Source: Clostridium saccharobutylicum DSM 13864 (GTDB lineage: Bacteria > Bacillota > Clostridia > Clostridiales > Clostridiaceae). From it: a stretch of 64,000 bases of DNA. A program made the position numbers and the translations under genes. Location: assembly GCF_000473995.1 (NCBI RefSeq), contig NC_022571.1, positions 1,076,001 to 1,140,000 on the forward strand. Direction: 5' to 3'. Under the pieces are notes generated by a model. The model made no database searches, had not been told where the DNA came from, and saw nothing but the letters and a program-made list of their open reading frames with translations. Shown here piece after piece: positions 9,029 through 21,382 of the stretch; position 1 is the stretch's first letter, and the number at the start of each line of letters is the position of its first letter.

Positions 9029-10903
9029 TTATTTAGTTTGGCATTCAACACCATTCAATGTAAAGCTTTCTGGTTTAGAATTTGAACCGCTATAATTAAT
9101 GCTAAAGCCAAAGATTTGAGTTCCACCGTTAGCAGGTATAATATTGTTATATCCCATATCTTTAACAGTTATAGCTGAGTCTTTTATTGAATAATTAGCA
9201 GTCCACATATTATTAATAGATTGATTATCAGGTAGAATCCATGATAATTTCCAACCATTTATTGGAGTTGAACTATTATTTGTTAATGTTACTTTAACGG
9301 TTGCTCCAGTGTTCCACTGATTTTCAATTTTATATTCTACTTCTACTTCTACTGGAGAATTAGATGTTTCATTAGTGATTGTATAAGTATTAGTAACAAC
9401 AGAAGAATCAGTCATATTTAATTTTGTAGCAAAAGCTTTAATAGCTGTAGTTTTTGATACAGATATAGGAGCAGTATATACAGGTGAAGAACTTGTAGGA
9501 GTTGTCCCATCTGTAGTGTAATGTATAACAGAGTCATTATCCGAAGAAGTTAATGTTACAGTTTGAGCTGAATTGTATGTTCCTGATTGTAAACTAAAAG
9601 TTGGAGCTGAAACTTGCTTAACAGGATCAGTATTAGAAATAGTGTAAACAGCTGATGTTATGTTAGAATCAGTCATGCCAGTTTTTGTAGTAAAAGCCTT
9701 AACTGTTGTAGTCTTTGATATAGTTATAGGACTAGTATATACAGGTGAAGAACTTGTAGGAGTTGTTCCATCTGTAGTGTAATGTATAACAGAATCATTA
9801 TCAGAAGAAGTTAAGGTTACAGTTTGAGCTGAATCGTATGTTCCTGACTGTAAACTAAAAGTTGGAGCTGATGTTTGAGAAGTAGTATTACTTCCTCCTA
9901 TGCTTTTCTTTACAAATAAGCCTGAAGTAGTAAGATCAGAATCTGTCCATCCTCCAGTTGTGCTTGAACCAGATTTTAAAGCAGCAGAAGCTTCACTTTT
10001 GTCACACAATGCCCAGTTAGTCCAACTTATATTTTTACTTGCCATAAAGTCAACCCATTTTTGTGATTCATCTAAATATGGTCCGCCATTACCTGAGGCA
10101 TCAGATGTTCCCCATTCTGTAACAAATATAGCTATGCCTTTTGACATTGCATAATTTATTTTATCTCTAAGCGACTGAGTATGTGTTCCAGCATAAAAGT
10201 GGCAAGTGTACATTATGTTTGAATAACGTAATGGATTATCAGCAGCAATGTCGACATCTTGGCTCCAAGTACTTGTACCTACTATTATTATATTATTAGG
10301 ATCAATTGCTCTTATAGCAGGAATTATGTAATTGGCATAAGGTTTTATATCGTTAGCCCAATTAGTGCCACCATTTGGTTCATTACATATTTCATATATT
10401 ACATTTGAATATTTTCCATATTCTTCAGCCATCTCTTGGAAAAATGATTTTGCTTGTTCCTTATAGGTATTAGGATTATTATCACTTAATATATGCCAGT
10501 CAATTATTACATACATATTTAAATCTATAGCATCTTGAACTATTTTTTTTATTTTCTCTTTTTGGGATGATGGATTAGAGATATATCCACCTTCATTAGT
10601 ATACATAGCAGCACGAATAACATTAACGCCCCACTTATCTCTTAAAAATTTCATACTATCATAATTTACAAATTGACCATACCATTGAAGACCATGTGAA
10701 CTCATTCCCTTAAGCTGAATAGGTTTACCATTTGAGTCGCATAATTGGCTTCCAACTACCTTGAGCTGTCCACCAAAAGATGTTGTTGCAGCTTCAGCTT
10801 TATAAGTATTTGTTCCTAATACTGTAAACAACATCATTACAACAGCAATTAAAAAAGAAAATGTTTTTTTAAAAAAATTAATTTTTTTGATTTTTGAAAA
10901 CAA
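9029..10903 (-). CDS. Secreted endoglucanase: GH5, two CHB_HEX_C-like repeats, CBM2
   Basis: A 624-residue extracellular cellulase that cuts internal beta-1,4-glucan bonds. Signal peptide at residues 1-38 (cut after KAEA). GH5 catalytic domain about 45-335 with acid/base Glu175 (EICNEPNG) and nucleophile Glu263 (FVTEWGTS). Two tandem modules at about 340-425 and 428-515, each beginning [12 protein letters not shown] and containing [10 protein letters not shown], resemble the chitobiase carboxy-terminal Ig-like domain. A family 2 carbohydrate-binding module occupies about 520-624 ([25 protein letters not shown]). The start is TTG at 10903, seven bases from GGGGG. Products would feed the beta-glucoside PTS operons on either side, but the gene is a single transcription unit. 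Confidence 0.95.
   Translation of the reverse strand: MFSKIKKINFFKKTFSFLIAVVMMLFTVLGTNTYKAEAATTSFGGQLKVVGSQLCDSNGKPIQLKGMSSHGLQWYGQFVNYDSMKFLRDKWGVNVIRAAMYTNEGGYISNPSSQKEKIKKIVQDAIDLNMYVIIDWHILSDNNPNTYKEQAKSFFQEMAEEYGKYSNVIYEICNEPNGGTNWANDIKPYANYIIPAIRAIDPNNIIIVGTSTWSQDVDIAADNPLRYSNIMYTCHFYAGTHTQSLRDKINYAMSKGIAIFVTEWGTSDASGNGGPYLDESQKWVDFMASKNISWTNWALCDKSEASAALKSGSSTTGGWTDSDLTTSGLFVKKSIGGSNTTSQTSAPTFSLQSGTYDSAQTVTLTSSDNDSVIHYTTDGTTPTSSSPVYTSPITISKTTTVKAFTTKTGMTDSNITSAVYTISNTDPVKQVSAPTFSLQSGTYNSAQTVTLTSSDNDSVIHYTTDGTTPTSSSPVYTAPISVSKTTAIKAFATKLNMTDSSVVTNTYTITNETSNSPVEVEVEYKIENQWNTGATVKVTLTNNSSTPINGWKLSWILPDNQSINNMWTANYSIKDSAITVKDMGYNNIIPANGGTQIFGFSINYSGSNSKPESFTLNGVECQTK
9440..9870 (-). repeat. 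Tandem duplication of a module inside the endoglucanase gene
   Basis: The DNA for the two Ig-like modules (about 9600-9440 and 9870-9690) is nearly identical over some 170 bases, including the stretch coding for [20 protein letters not shown]. The similarity at nucleotide level points to a recent duplication or to ongoing homogenisation. Confidence 0.8.
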
Positions 10904-11369
10904 GTTAATACCCCCTATTATAAATATTCTATACTTAGTATATTTTTACATTAATAATTTTTTTTTATTTACTATAAACTTTTAAAAGATAGTTTTTTCC
11001 TCCCTTCATGGATTTTATTTAAATATTAAGAACAATAAAGTTTATAGAACTAATGTAATATTAAGGAAAATATACTAAGAACATTGTAACATTAAAGTTA
11101 ATTTAATACAAATATATATAAAAATGGGGAATTAGGGGAAGCAGTTTGTTTTGTGGTTTAAAGTATTTGTATAAAAAGAACGGGCCAAAGTAAAGATAAT
11201 AAATATTATCCAAATAGTAAGAAACATTCTCATTAATTTCTTTAAAGAGAATACTAACAAGATATACTAATGATAATAGAAAGGCTTTTTAGAAATTAAT
11301 GCTACCACTTATATTAAAATTATTTAATAGCTAAATAGTTACTTTAAATACAAAAATGCAAAAAATATA

Positions 11370-11398
11370 TTGAAATGTAATAATATATAGTGTATTAT
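11370..11398 (+). promoter_or_regulatory. Promoter of the second beta-glucoside PTS operon
   Basis: TTGAAA (11370-11375), a 17-base spacer, and TATTAT (11393-11398). An operator palindrome starts seven bases downstream, over the expected transcription start. Confidence 0.65.
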
Positions 11399-11404
11399 AT
11401 AAAC

Positions 11405-11420
11405 ATAAACACGCGTTCAT
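11405..11420. promoter_or_regulatory. LacI-type operator O1
   Basis: ATAAACACGCGTTCAT, a palindrome centred on CGCG, immediately downstream of the -10 box. It matches the sites at 11587 and 16421. Confidence 0.7.
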
Positions 11421-11586
11421 GAAACGTAATCGTATTATAAATAGTATAAATTCTAACACGAGAATTATAAAGGATGGCAGTTTTAAATTATCACATTTAC
11501 TATATGGTGGTAATAATTATGATTTGAACTGGTATTATGGAAAGAATAGTTTATACAACAAAAAAATTAAATTTTTTTAAACACTA

Positions 11587-11602
11587 ATAAACACGCGTTT
11601 AT
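11587..11602. promoter_or_regulatory. LacI-type operator O2
   Basis: ATAAACACGCGTTTAT, 182 bases downstream of O1 and about 110 bases before the ROK kinase start. The spacing would allow repression by looping or a roadblock. Confidence 0.7.
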
Positions 11603-11714
11603 AAACTAGGGATTTATGAACATATTATGATATTCAAATAATAAATATCAATGAAATTATTTGAAGTTGATAAAAGTCATCATATTAAAATCATTAAATT
11701 TAAGGAGAGATGTT

Positions 11715-12611
11715 ATGAGGAAATATAATTTAGGAATTGATATAGGAGGAACTTTTATCAAATATGCTTTAGTAGATGAGCAATATAATATTCAAAAAAA
11801 ATGGAAGAACAAAACTATTAAATTTGATAATAAAGATGATCTATATGATTATATATGCTCTAATATAAGTAATATTGATGAAATTGATGTAATCGGTGTC
11901 AGTGCGCCGGGACTTATAGATGAAAAATCAAATGTAAAATCATATGCGGCTCCTAATATTACTGTTATGTATGATACAAATATAAATTATGAGATTATGA
12001 AAAGAATGGACAAAAGAGTTGTATCAATAAATGATGCGAAAGCAGCAGGATTGTGTGAATTTCAAATTGGAAATGCAAAAGGTAGTCAATCAGCGGCATT
12101 TTTAATTATAGGGACAGGAACAGGTGGTTGCGTATGTGATAAAAATGGTGTTATATACGGTAAGGATTCATATGCAGGGGAATTTCATAATATTCCTTTT
12201 GTAAACGATAAAACTAAAGAAATTCAAAAAATGGGTGATTATTCATCAATAACAGGATTAGTAAACATATATAATAGCAAAGTTGATGAAAATGATTACC
12301 TCAAATATGGAAAAGAAGTATGTGAGAAATATTTAGATGGAGATGAAATAGCACAAGTCTCAATTGATGAATGGATAAAAAATATAGTAATTCAATTAAT
12401 GGCTATAACTGTTTTTTATAATCCTGAAATTATATGTATAGGAGGGGGAATATCAGAATCAGATTGGTTTATAGATAAAATCAAAAAACAGTACAAAGAT
12501 ATGTGTATTAAATATTTTGAAGCAGATTTTATTACTACAGAAATTGAACGATGTATGCATAATAATGATGCAAATATACTGGGAGCTATTATAAATGCAG
12601 ATATAAAATAA
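11715..12611 (+). CDS. ROK family sugar kinase (beta-glucoside kinase or glucokinase)
   Basis: A 298-residue cytoplasmic kinase. The amino end LGIDIGGTFIKYALVD is the ROK phosphate-binding motif, IIGTGTGGCV the second, and IGGGISES the adenosine motif. The Cys-rich zinc motif of ROK repressors and many ROK glucokinases (CxCGxxGC) is not visible, as in beta-glucoside kinases. ATG 11715 follows AAGGAGAG; there is no HTH domain. First gene of the operon with GH1 and a cellobiose PTS, so it may phosphorylate glucose released by GH1 or an unphosphorylated beta-glucoside. Substrate is inference. Confidence 0.88.
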   Translation: MRKYNLGIDIGGTFIKYALVDEQYNIQKKWKNKTIKFDNKDDLYDYICSNISNIDEIDVIGVSAPGLIDEKSNVKSYAAPNITVMYDTNINYEIMKRMDKRVVSINDAKAAGLCEFQIGNAKGSQSAAFLIIGTGTGGCVCDKNGVIYGKDSYAGEFHNIPFVNDKTKEIQKMGDYSSITGLVNIYNSKVDENDYLKYGKEVCEKYLDGDEIAQVSIDEWIKNIVIQLMAITVFYNPEIICIGGGISESDWFIDKIKKQYKDMCIKYFEADFITTEIERCMHNNDANILGAIINADIK

Positions 12612-12712
12612 TAATGGATTTGTAAATATAGACAGATTAATATTCATTATAAAGATTTAAAATAGACAAAATTATAATAAATTATAAATTAAGATTATAG
12701 GGGGATTATTAA

Positions 12713-14152
<1,440 letters not shown>

Positions 14153-14217
14153 AGCTTAAGTCAATAATTGAATTTTATATAAATATTAAATAAAAATATT
14201 ATTAGGAGTGATTAATT

Positions 14218-14520
14218 ATGAAAAAAATATTATTAGTATGTTCAGCAGGGATGTCTACAAGTTTGTTAGTAACTAAAATGCAAGCTGCAGCTAAAGAACA
14301 AGGAATTGAAATAGGAATTGAAGCTCTTCCAGTAGCTGAATGCAGTACAGTTGTTGATAGTGTAGATATAGTTCTTTTAGGACCACAAGTTCGTTTTCAA
14401 AAATCACAAGTTGAAAAACTTGTAAATGGAAGAATACCCGTAGAAGTAATAGATATGAGAGCATATGGAACTATGAACGGAAAAGCAATCTTAGAAGATG
14501 CACTTATTAAAATTAAATAA
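14218..14520 (+). CDS. PTS lactose/cellobiose-type IIB component
   Basis: A 100-residue phosphocarrier with the active-site loop VCSAGMSTSLL (Cys8). It follows GH1 by 65 bases with AGGAGTG upstream, and IIC begins 16 bases after its stop. Its sequence differs clearly from the IIB at 1504, so this is not a recent duplication of the first operon. Confidence 0.94.
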   Translation: MKKILLVCSAGMSTSLLVTKMQAAAKEQGIEIGIEALPVAECSTVVDSVDIVLLGPQVRFQKSQVEKLVNGRIPVEVIDMRAYGTMNGKAILEDALIKIK

Positions 14521-14536
14521 AAAGGAGTAAATAACT

Positions 14537-15904
14537 ATGAGTATTATGGAGAAATTTCAGGGTTTAATTGAAAGAATGTTAGTTCCTCTGGCATCAAAAT
14601 TAAATTCACAGAGACATATATGCGCAGTAAGGGATGCGTTTATACTATCATTTCCATTAACTATGGCAGGATCTCTTATGGTATTACTTAATAATGTTTT
14701 GTTATCGCCAGAAGGATTTGTTTTAAAGATATTGAGATTAGATAAGGTTTTTCCAAATATCGGACAATATCAAGCAATATTTAGTCCAGTCTTAAAGGGC
14801 TCAGCAGATATATTTGCAATATTAATAGTATTCTTAATCGCAAGAAATCTTTCTAAACAGCTTAAGGGTGATGATTTATTAACAGGTATGACTGCAATTT
14901 CTGTTTACTTTATAATTTATCCAGATTATTTCAATTCAGAAGGTGTAAATTATATCACAACAAAGTATACAGGGGCTCAAGGGTTATTTGTAGCTATAAT
15001 AATCGGATTATTAGTCGGCGAATTGATGTCGAGATTATCACAATCTAAAAAACTAGAAATTAAAATGCCGGAGCAAGTACCTCCTGCGGTAGCAAGATCA
15101 TTTAAGGTATTATTACCTATAATTATAACAACTATGTTATTTTCAATTGTAAACTTTTTTGTTAAGAAAATAGCACCAGGCGGATTACATGAATTAGTTT
15201 ACAGCATTATTCAGACACCATTAACAAAGATGAGTCAAAGTATAGGTTCTGTAATAATATTATCATTTTTATCTCAAGCACTTTGGGTTATGGGTATACA
15301 TGGACCAAATACTATAGCAGCAATACGTGATACTATGTTCTCAGAAGCTGGTAATGCAAATCTTTTATATGTAGCTCAACATGCTACTGCATGGGGAGCA
15401 CCTTACCCAATAACATATAGCGGATTAGCTAGTGCTTTCTCTGAATATGGAGGATCAGGATGTACATTAGGTTTAGTAATATCTATTTTAATATTCAGTA
15501 AAGCAAAGGAACAAAAAAGTATAGCAAAACTTTCTTTTGCACCAGGATTATTTAATATTAATGAGATGGTTATATTTGGATTGCCTATAGTTTTAAATCC
15601 AATTTACATAATTCCATTTATATTAACGCCTTTGGTGAATATTTCAATAGGGTATGTATCTATTATGGTTTTAAAAATAATACCACCAGTGGTATATGGA
15701 ATTCCATGGACAACACCAGGACCATTAATGCCTTTCTTAGGAACAGGTGGAAACGTTATAGCGTTAGTTATAGGTTTTATCTGCCTTGCAGTCAGCGTGT
15801 TAATATATGCACCTTTTGTAATAGCAGCAAATAAAGCAGAAGGAATAGAAGATGAAGAAGAAAAAAATTATGAAAATGATGGAGAAATAGTAGAATCAAT
15901 TTAA
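14537..15904 (+). CDS. PTS lactose/cellobiose-type IIC permease
   Basis: A 455-residue membrane permease with about ten transmembrane segments. Family motifs WVMGIHGPNTI and FNINEMVIFGLP are clear. Amino end MSIMEKFQGLIERMLVPLASKL is typical. RBS AAAGGAG. It translocates the same beta-glucoside that IIB phosphorylates and is followed 30 bases later by IIA. Confidence 0.95.
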   Translation: MSIMEKFQGLIERMLVPLASKLNSQRHICAVRDAFILSFPLTMAGSLMVLLNNVLLSPEGFVLKILRLDKVFPNIGQYQAIFSPVLKGSADIFAILIVFLIARNLSKQLKGDDLLTGMTAISVYFIIYPDYFNSEGVNYITTKYTGAQGLFVAIIIGLLVGELMSRLSQSKKLEIKMPEQVPPAVARSFKVLLPIIITTMLFSIVNFFVKKIAPGGLHELVYSIIQTPLTKMSQSIGSVIILSFLSQALWVMGIHGPNTIAAIRDTMFSEAGNANLLYVAQHATAWGAPYPITYSGLASAFSEYGGSGCTLGLVISILIFSKAKEQKSIAKLSFAPGLFNINEMVIFGLPIVLNPIYIIPFILTPLVNISIGYVSIMVLKIIPPVVYGIPWTTPGPLMPFLGTGGNVIALVIGFICLAVSVLIYAPFVIAANKAEGIEDEEEKNYENDGEIVESI

Positions 15905-15934
15905 AGTATTTTTAATAAGTTAGGAGAATTACAG

Positions 15935-16246
15935 ATGGAAGGAATTGAATTAATAGCCTTTGAAATAATAAGCAATGTTGGAATGGCTAAATCATTAGCT
16001 CTTGAAGCACTAAGAGATGTACGAGAAGGTAAGTATGATGAAGCAGAAAAAAAGATGTCTGAAGCATCAGATTATATTGTAAAGGGACATCATGCACATG
16101 CATCATTGATACAAAAGGAAGCAGCAGGAGAAAAAGTGGAATTTTCATTAATAATAATGCATGCAGAAGATCAAATGATGGCAGCAGAAACAATCAAATC
16201 GTTGATTGAAGAAATGATAGAAGTATTTAAAGAATTAAAGAAATAA
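15935..16246 (+). CDS. PTS lactose/cellobiose-type IIA component
   Basis: A 103-residue phosphocarrier with the conserved IMHAEDQMMAAETI segment containing the phosphorylatable His. In most family members this reads HAxDHLM; here Gln replaces the second His, a change seen among cellobiose-type IIA proteins. RBS TAGGAGA. Last gene of the operon, followed by a terminator. Confidence 0.93.
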   Translation: MEGIELIAFEIISNVGMAKSLALEALRDVREGKYDEAEKKMSEASDYIVKGHHAHASLIQKEAAGEKVEFSLIIMHAEDQMMAAETIKSLIEEMIEVFKELKK

Positions 16247-16255
16247 AAAGTAAAC

Positions 16256-16305
16256 ATTTAAGGGGTGTATCTGATATTTTTTCTGATACATCCTTTAAAT
16301 TTTTA
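16256..16305 (+). terminator. Terminator of the second beta-glucoside PTS operon
   Basis: ATTTAAGGGGTGTATC pairs with GATACATCCTTTAAAT around a loop of about 13 bases, followed by TTTTT. Confidence 0.92.
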
Positions 16306-16407
16306 TAAGTATATAGTTTGTATGATAATGAGTGAATGTATTTGTTTCAACATAGTAGGGTACAGTGTGCTTATTTGTAAAAGTTATTGAAAAATATATA
16401 CTAATAC

Positions 16408-16436
16408 TATAATATATATTATAAACGCGAGTTTAT
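16408..16436 (+). promoter_or_regulatory. Regulator promoter with LacI-type operator O3
   Basis: A TATAAT -10 box lies at 16408-16413, with only a weak -35. The palindrome ATAAACGCGAGTTTAT (16421-16436) covers the expected transcription start and overlaps the earliest possible start codon of the regulator. It shares ATAAAC and GTTTAT half-sites with O1 and O2, which points to autoregulation. Confidence 0.7.
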
Positions 16437-16458
16437 GAATGGAGGTATGAAAAAGATT

Positions 16459-17511
16459 ATGAATAGTAGTGACATTGCAAAACTTGCAGGAGTATCACGT
16501 AGTACTGTATCTAGAGTTATAAATAATTATTCAAATGTCCCAGAGGAAACAAGAGAAAAGGTGTTGAAAATAATTAAAGAATATGACTATGTGCCACATG
16601 CTTCAGCCAGAATGCTTGCAGGAAGTAAAAATAAAGTTATTGGATTATTTATTATAGACATGGTATATAGATCATATGGATTAAAAAGTAGAATTACAAA
16701 AAGCCCATATTATTTAGAGTTTACTAGTTCAGTAATAGAAACTGCTAGTGAAATGGGATATACAGTTCTTGTTCATATAATACATAATGTACAAGGTTAT
16801 GAGAAGATCGAAGAATGTTTTTATAATAAAACAATTTCTGGTGGTATATTTATAGGACAGGATGATGATGATAAAATAATAAAAAAAATAATTAATGGTG
16901 GATATAAAGTCGTGTTAGTTGATCAGTCAATTAAACCTGATGATGCTGCTTATAAAAAATGCATGATAGTAAATGCTGATAATTATGGTGGCGCATATAA
17001 TGCTACAAAGTATTTTATAAATCTTAATCATACTGAAATAGTACATATTACAGGTGGAACAGCTAAATTTTCATCAAAGGATAGGATTCGAGGATACCAA
17101 AAAGCATTGGAAGAAGCAGGTATACCTATAAATAAAAGTTTGATTGTAAATAGTGAATTTATTGAAGATGGTGGATATAATGCCGTTAAGAAACTATTTA
17201 GCAAAAACATCAAGTTCACTGCTATTTTTGCAAGTAATGATAAAATAGCTTTTGGAGCAATAAAGGCAATAAAAGAAGCGGGCCTTAGAGTACCAGAAGA
17301 TATTTCTATAATAGGTTTTGATGATATTGAAGCATCAAAATATTTTAATCCACCACTTACTTCAATGAAAATGGAGTTATTACAAATGGCAGAATTAGCA
17401 ACAAAATCCATTATTACATCAATAGATGATGATGTGGTATTTTCAGCTAATTATGTTATTCCAGTTAAGCTTGTAGAAAGAAAAAGTTGTCATGATAATA
17501 ATGCAAAATGA
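16459..17511 (+). CDS. LacI family transcriptional repressor of the second beta-glucoside operon
   Basis: A repressor of about 350 residues. HTH at the amino end (SSDIAKLAGVSRSTVSRVI) with the hinge helix region SARMLAG, then a periplasmic-binding-protein-like sugar-sensing domain (GLFIIDMVY, AIFASNDKIAFGAI, ISIIGFDDIEAS). ATG 16459 gives the usual LacI amino end and has GGAGGT 13 bases upstream; ATG 16447 and 16435 are in frame but either too near that site or inside the operator. Three similar palindromes, two before the upstream PTS operon and one before this gene, are its likely operators. Confidence 0.93.
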   Translation: MNSSDIAKLAGVSRSTVSRVINNYSNVPEETREKVLKIIKEYDYVPHASARMLAGSKNKVIGLFIIDMVYRSYGLKSRITKSPYYLEFTSSVIETASEMGYTVLVHIIHNVQGYEKIEECFYNKTISGGIFIGQDDDDKIIKKIINGGYKVVLVDQSIKPDDAAYKKCMIVNADNYGGAYNATKYFINLNHTEIVHITGGTAKFSSKDRIRGYQKALEEAGIPINKSLIVNSEFIEDGGYNAVKKLFSKNIKFTAIFASNDKIAFGAIKAIKEAGLRVPEDISIIGFDDIEASKYFNPPLTSMKMELLQMAELATKSIITSIDDDVVFSANYVIPVKLVERKSCHDNNAK

Positions 17512-17581
17512 TTGTATTAAATTATATAATTATAAAATTGAATGTTTTTTCAATTTTTACACCTTTTTTATTTAATATTAC

Positions 17582-17614
17582 AAAAAGATAAGGAATGACC
17601 CTTATCTTTTTTTT
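17582..17614. terminator. Bidirectional terminator between LacI gene and NRPS gene
   Basis: AAAAAGATAAGG and CCTTATCTTTTTTTT form a stem that has A runs on one side and T runs on the other, so it can stop transcription from both the plus-strand regulator and the minus-strand NRPS operon. Confidence 0.9.
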
Positions 17615-17615
17615 C

Positions 17616-20600
17616 TTAAGCCTTTGGGAAATATTCAACTTTGATAGCATAGCTTATCATTTTATCAATAAAATCTTGATCTACTTGTGGACATTTAACC
17701 GATTTATAATTTAAATATTTAATTGCGTTAGGACAAGCAAAACGATAGCATGAATCTTTTACGCCATCACCGTCTAATTGAGCTATTGCTAATTCTAAAC
17801 CTTCTTGAGTTTTTTTAATATTTTTATTGAAAAGCCATTTTTCATATTCTATTTGATCAATTAATTCTATTTTATATCCAAAGTTATTAATCATATCAAC
17901 CACAGATGAATATAAAATTTGTTCTGGATTACAAATATGAAAAGTTTCACCAATAGTATTTTCCTGACAAGCTAGGGATACAATTGCTTTACTAGCATAA
18001 TCAATTGGAGTGAAATCTAAGTAACAATTAGCTTTCGGGGCTTTACCCAATAAAAGCATGGATTTAATCATACGATAGAAAGCGTTGCTATCAATGTTCT
18101 TTTGAAATTGACCATTTTCAGAACAGCAAGTTAAATTTCCAGCACGATAAACATTAATTGCAAGTCCTTCTTCTCCAGCTTTGTATACTAATTTTTCTGA
18201 TTCAAGTTTACTATTTGTATAAACACTTTCTAATTTTAAATCATTATCAAATTTTTGTTTACTAATCACTTTTTCCCATTGTCCACTTAAAGATAAATCT
18301 TCTGGAATTCCAAGTGTTGAAATATAGTGAAATCTAAGATCTTTTTTTGATTTAGCTATATCAAGTGAATACTTAGTTCCTTGAATATTTACTTTCTCAA
18401 AATGAGATACATTTCCAAAGTGACGAACATCAGCAGCAGTATGAATAATACTATCTACAGTTTTCTTAATGAATTCTTGATCACTTAAAGATAATCCGAG
18501 ATTATCTTTTTCTAAATCGCCTTCAATTGGAATAACACGTTCGTTTATTTGATTAATAACTTCTTCGTTAAAGTATGATTTCATAGTAGTTAATAACTTT
18601 TCTAATAATGATTGAGTATTAGATTTTCTAATTAAACAGTAAATTTTAGCATCTGTGCTCTTTAGCAAATCATGAAGAACATGAGATCCTAAGTATCCAG
18701 TAGCCCCTGTAAGTAAAATATTTTTAGGTTTTGTATTTACATTTAATTGTGTTTTATAATTTAATCTATTTGGATATTCATTTAAATCCTTAACTTCCCA
18801 TATATTAGATTCATTCATTTTGTTAGAGTTATTATCTTCTAGTTGTAATTCATTTACACGTATTGCTAAGTCAGCAACAGTTTTATTAGTGAAGAAATCA
18901 CTAATTTTTAATTTTGGAAAATGTGGCTTTAATAATACTAGAACACTCATAATTTTCAATGAATCGCCACCAATATCGAAGTAATCATCATTTATGCTGA
19001 CCTTATCTAATTTCAAAACTTGTTTCCAAGAGTTTGCAATGATTTCTTGGATTTCATTTTGCGGTGCTATAAAATTGGTGCTTTCTTCTATTTTAACAAT
19101 CTCATAAGTTGCTAATTTTTTGCGATCAATTTTTCCTGTAGGGGAAATCGGCATATCTTCTAAAATAATTCATGTATTTTGGAATCATATAAGAAGGTAA
19201 TGTTTCAGATAAAAAGTTCTTTAGTTCTATAACTTTTATTTTTTTATTCTCTTTAGTAGTGTAATAAGAAACTAAAATAGTCTCATCGTTATATTTCTTT
19301 GGAATAATAGCTACATCCCTTATTTCTGGATGTTTAGCAAGATTGTCTTCTATTTCACTAATTTCTATACGATGACCACGCACTTTTACCTGTGAATCTT
19401 TACGACTAACATATTCAATTAAACCATTTTCCAAAATGCGAGCAATATCACCAGACTTATAAATAATGCTATTTTCTTTAAAAGGATTATGAACAAAAAC
19501 TTCTTTTGTTTTTGCTTCTTGATTTAAATATCCTTTTGCTAAAGCTAATGAAGAAATGCATATTTCACCAGGTACATTAATAGGACAAAGCTGATTTTCT
19601 TCATTAATAATATAAATTTCATAGTTGTTAAATGGTTTGCCTATAGGAATGTTTGCTTGATCTTCAGGTATTAAGTTTTTAATGCTATAACCAGTTGCAA
19701 CAACTGTTGATTCAGTAGGTCCGTATAAATTGACAATTTCAATAGAATTTTGGAACCTTCTTTGGAAAGCTCGTACAATTTCACCTGATAAAGCTTCTCC
19801 GCCTACAGCAACTCTTTTAACAGTAGAGAATTTATAGTGATTTTCTTCAGATAAATATGTAGCTATTTGGTTGAAAAATACAGTAGGTAAAATCGCAATA
19901 AAAGTAGCTTTAGTTTTATAAATAGCATCAGCAAAAGCATCTGCTGAAATACGTTCTTCTGAAGATAATAAATGTAATCTTGCACCACAAGATAAAGATC
20001 CAAAAGTATCCCATACTGATGCATCGAAACTATATGTTGCAAATTGCGTTAAAATATCTGTTTCATTAATATCAAATTGATTACGAATTAAATGTACTAA
20101 GTTTACTACACCTTTATGAGCAATTAAGGTACCTTTTGGTTTTCCAGTAGACCCAGAAGTATAAATAATATAAGCTAAATCATCATAGTTTAAATCAATA
20201 TTTGGATTTTCTGTTGAAAAAGTATTTATATCATTTTCCATTAAAATAATTTCTTTAACTGATAGTACATTAGATAATAACTCTTTAGCTTTATTCATAT
20301 ATGCAGCTTTTGTTACAATAAATGGTGATTTTGTGTCCGATATAATGTAAGTATTACGTTCTTCTGGGTGTTCGGGATCTAATGGCACATATACACCACC
20401 TGCTTTAATAATACCAAGAATAGCAATAATTGTTTCAAGGCTTCGTTTCATAAAAATAGTAACGAAATCACCTTTTTCAAGGCCCTTATTAATAAGTCCA
20501 TTTGCAAGTTGATTTGCTCGTTCATTTAATTGTTTATAAGTAAATTGTCCTTCTTCAGAGGATATAGCAATATTATTTGGAAAATTATGCACTGCTTCTT

Positions 20601-21348
20601 CAAACATTTTTGGAATTGTATTATAATTTGGAAGTTCCATATATGTATTGTTTAATTCGTTATAAATTTTTATTTCATCTTCTGTTAAAATATTAATACT
20701 ATAAATACTAGTGTTTTGATTCTTAATAACAGATTCTAGTATGCTCATATAATATTTAATAAAACGTTCTATTGTATTTGTTCTAAATAAATCAACATCA
20801 TAATGAACATTGATCGCCATATCATTTTCTTGTTCTTTTATCTCCCAATCTATAATAGATTCATTTTCTGGTTTTTTATTAGAATTTATACTAAAAGTTG
20901 TTTGAAATAAAGTTTTATAAATTTCATCTTTTACTATTTCTTCAGGAATAAAAATATACTTAGAGGCATTATTTAATTTTTCTTTTACTAACAATAAAAG
21001 ATCTTTAAATGTCTTAATATTTTCGATTGAAATACGGATTGGATAAGCAGTATTATCAATATTAACTTCTATTAAAATATCTTTTTCATTTGATAATCTA
21101 GCAATCCATGCAAAATATGCAGCAATCATAATTGCTTGTACATTAAATTCAGAATTAAATTTTGTTAATCCATCTTTCAAGTTTTTATCTAAAATAATAG
21201 TCTTACTTAATTTTTTTGAATATTTTTTATTATGTTGAGGAAAATCTATTGGAACATTTATTATTGGTAAAGGCTCAGATAGTTCTTGTAACCAATAGTT
21301 TTTTTCTTCAATTGATAATCTTTCTTGTAAAAAAAATTGAGTATCCAT
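17616..21348 (-). pseudogene. One-module NRPS-like synthetase (half C, A, PCP, thioester reductase) with a one-base frameshift
   Basis: Read as one gene it encodes about 1243 residues. Start ATG 21348 follows AAAGGAGA. Residues about 15-225 match only the carboxy-terminal lobe of a condensation domain; the lobe with HHxxxDG is missing. Adenylation domain about 245-735: YTSGSTGKPKG at 396-406, LYGPTEST, and GKIDRK. Carrier domain with phosphopantetheine Ser796 (DIGGDSLK). Reductase domain about 870-1243 with TGATGYLG and Tyr1043/Lys1047 (YTNSK), expected to release an aldehyde or alcohol with NAD(P)H. At 19169-19170 one extra T (A in the coding strand) shifts the frame; without it the join reads PKYMIILEDMPISPTGKID, a normal A-domain end. 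As printed the gene yields two pieces, 21348-19126 and 19154-17616. It could be a real mutation or a sequencing error. It sits 34 bases after a chemoreceptor gene. Confidence 0.85.
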
Positions 21349-21382
21349 AAATATTCTCCTTTGTATATCTATATATAAAATT

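Larger units (their letters stand above)
10904..11714. other. Divergent intergenic region between endoglucanase and ROK kinase
   Basis: No gene is visible in these 811 bases. The right half holds the promoter and the two LacI-type operators listed separately. The left half, just upstream of the minus-strand endoglucanase, is almost pure AT with no clear regulatory motif that I can support. Confidence 0.5.

Noticed and set aside
16435..16458. ATG 16435 or 16447 as start of the LacI regulator
   Set aside because: 16435 lies in the operator without a ribosome binding site and 16447 is one base from GGAGGT; ATG 16459 gives the normal LacI amino end, although the choice remains uncertain.
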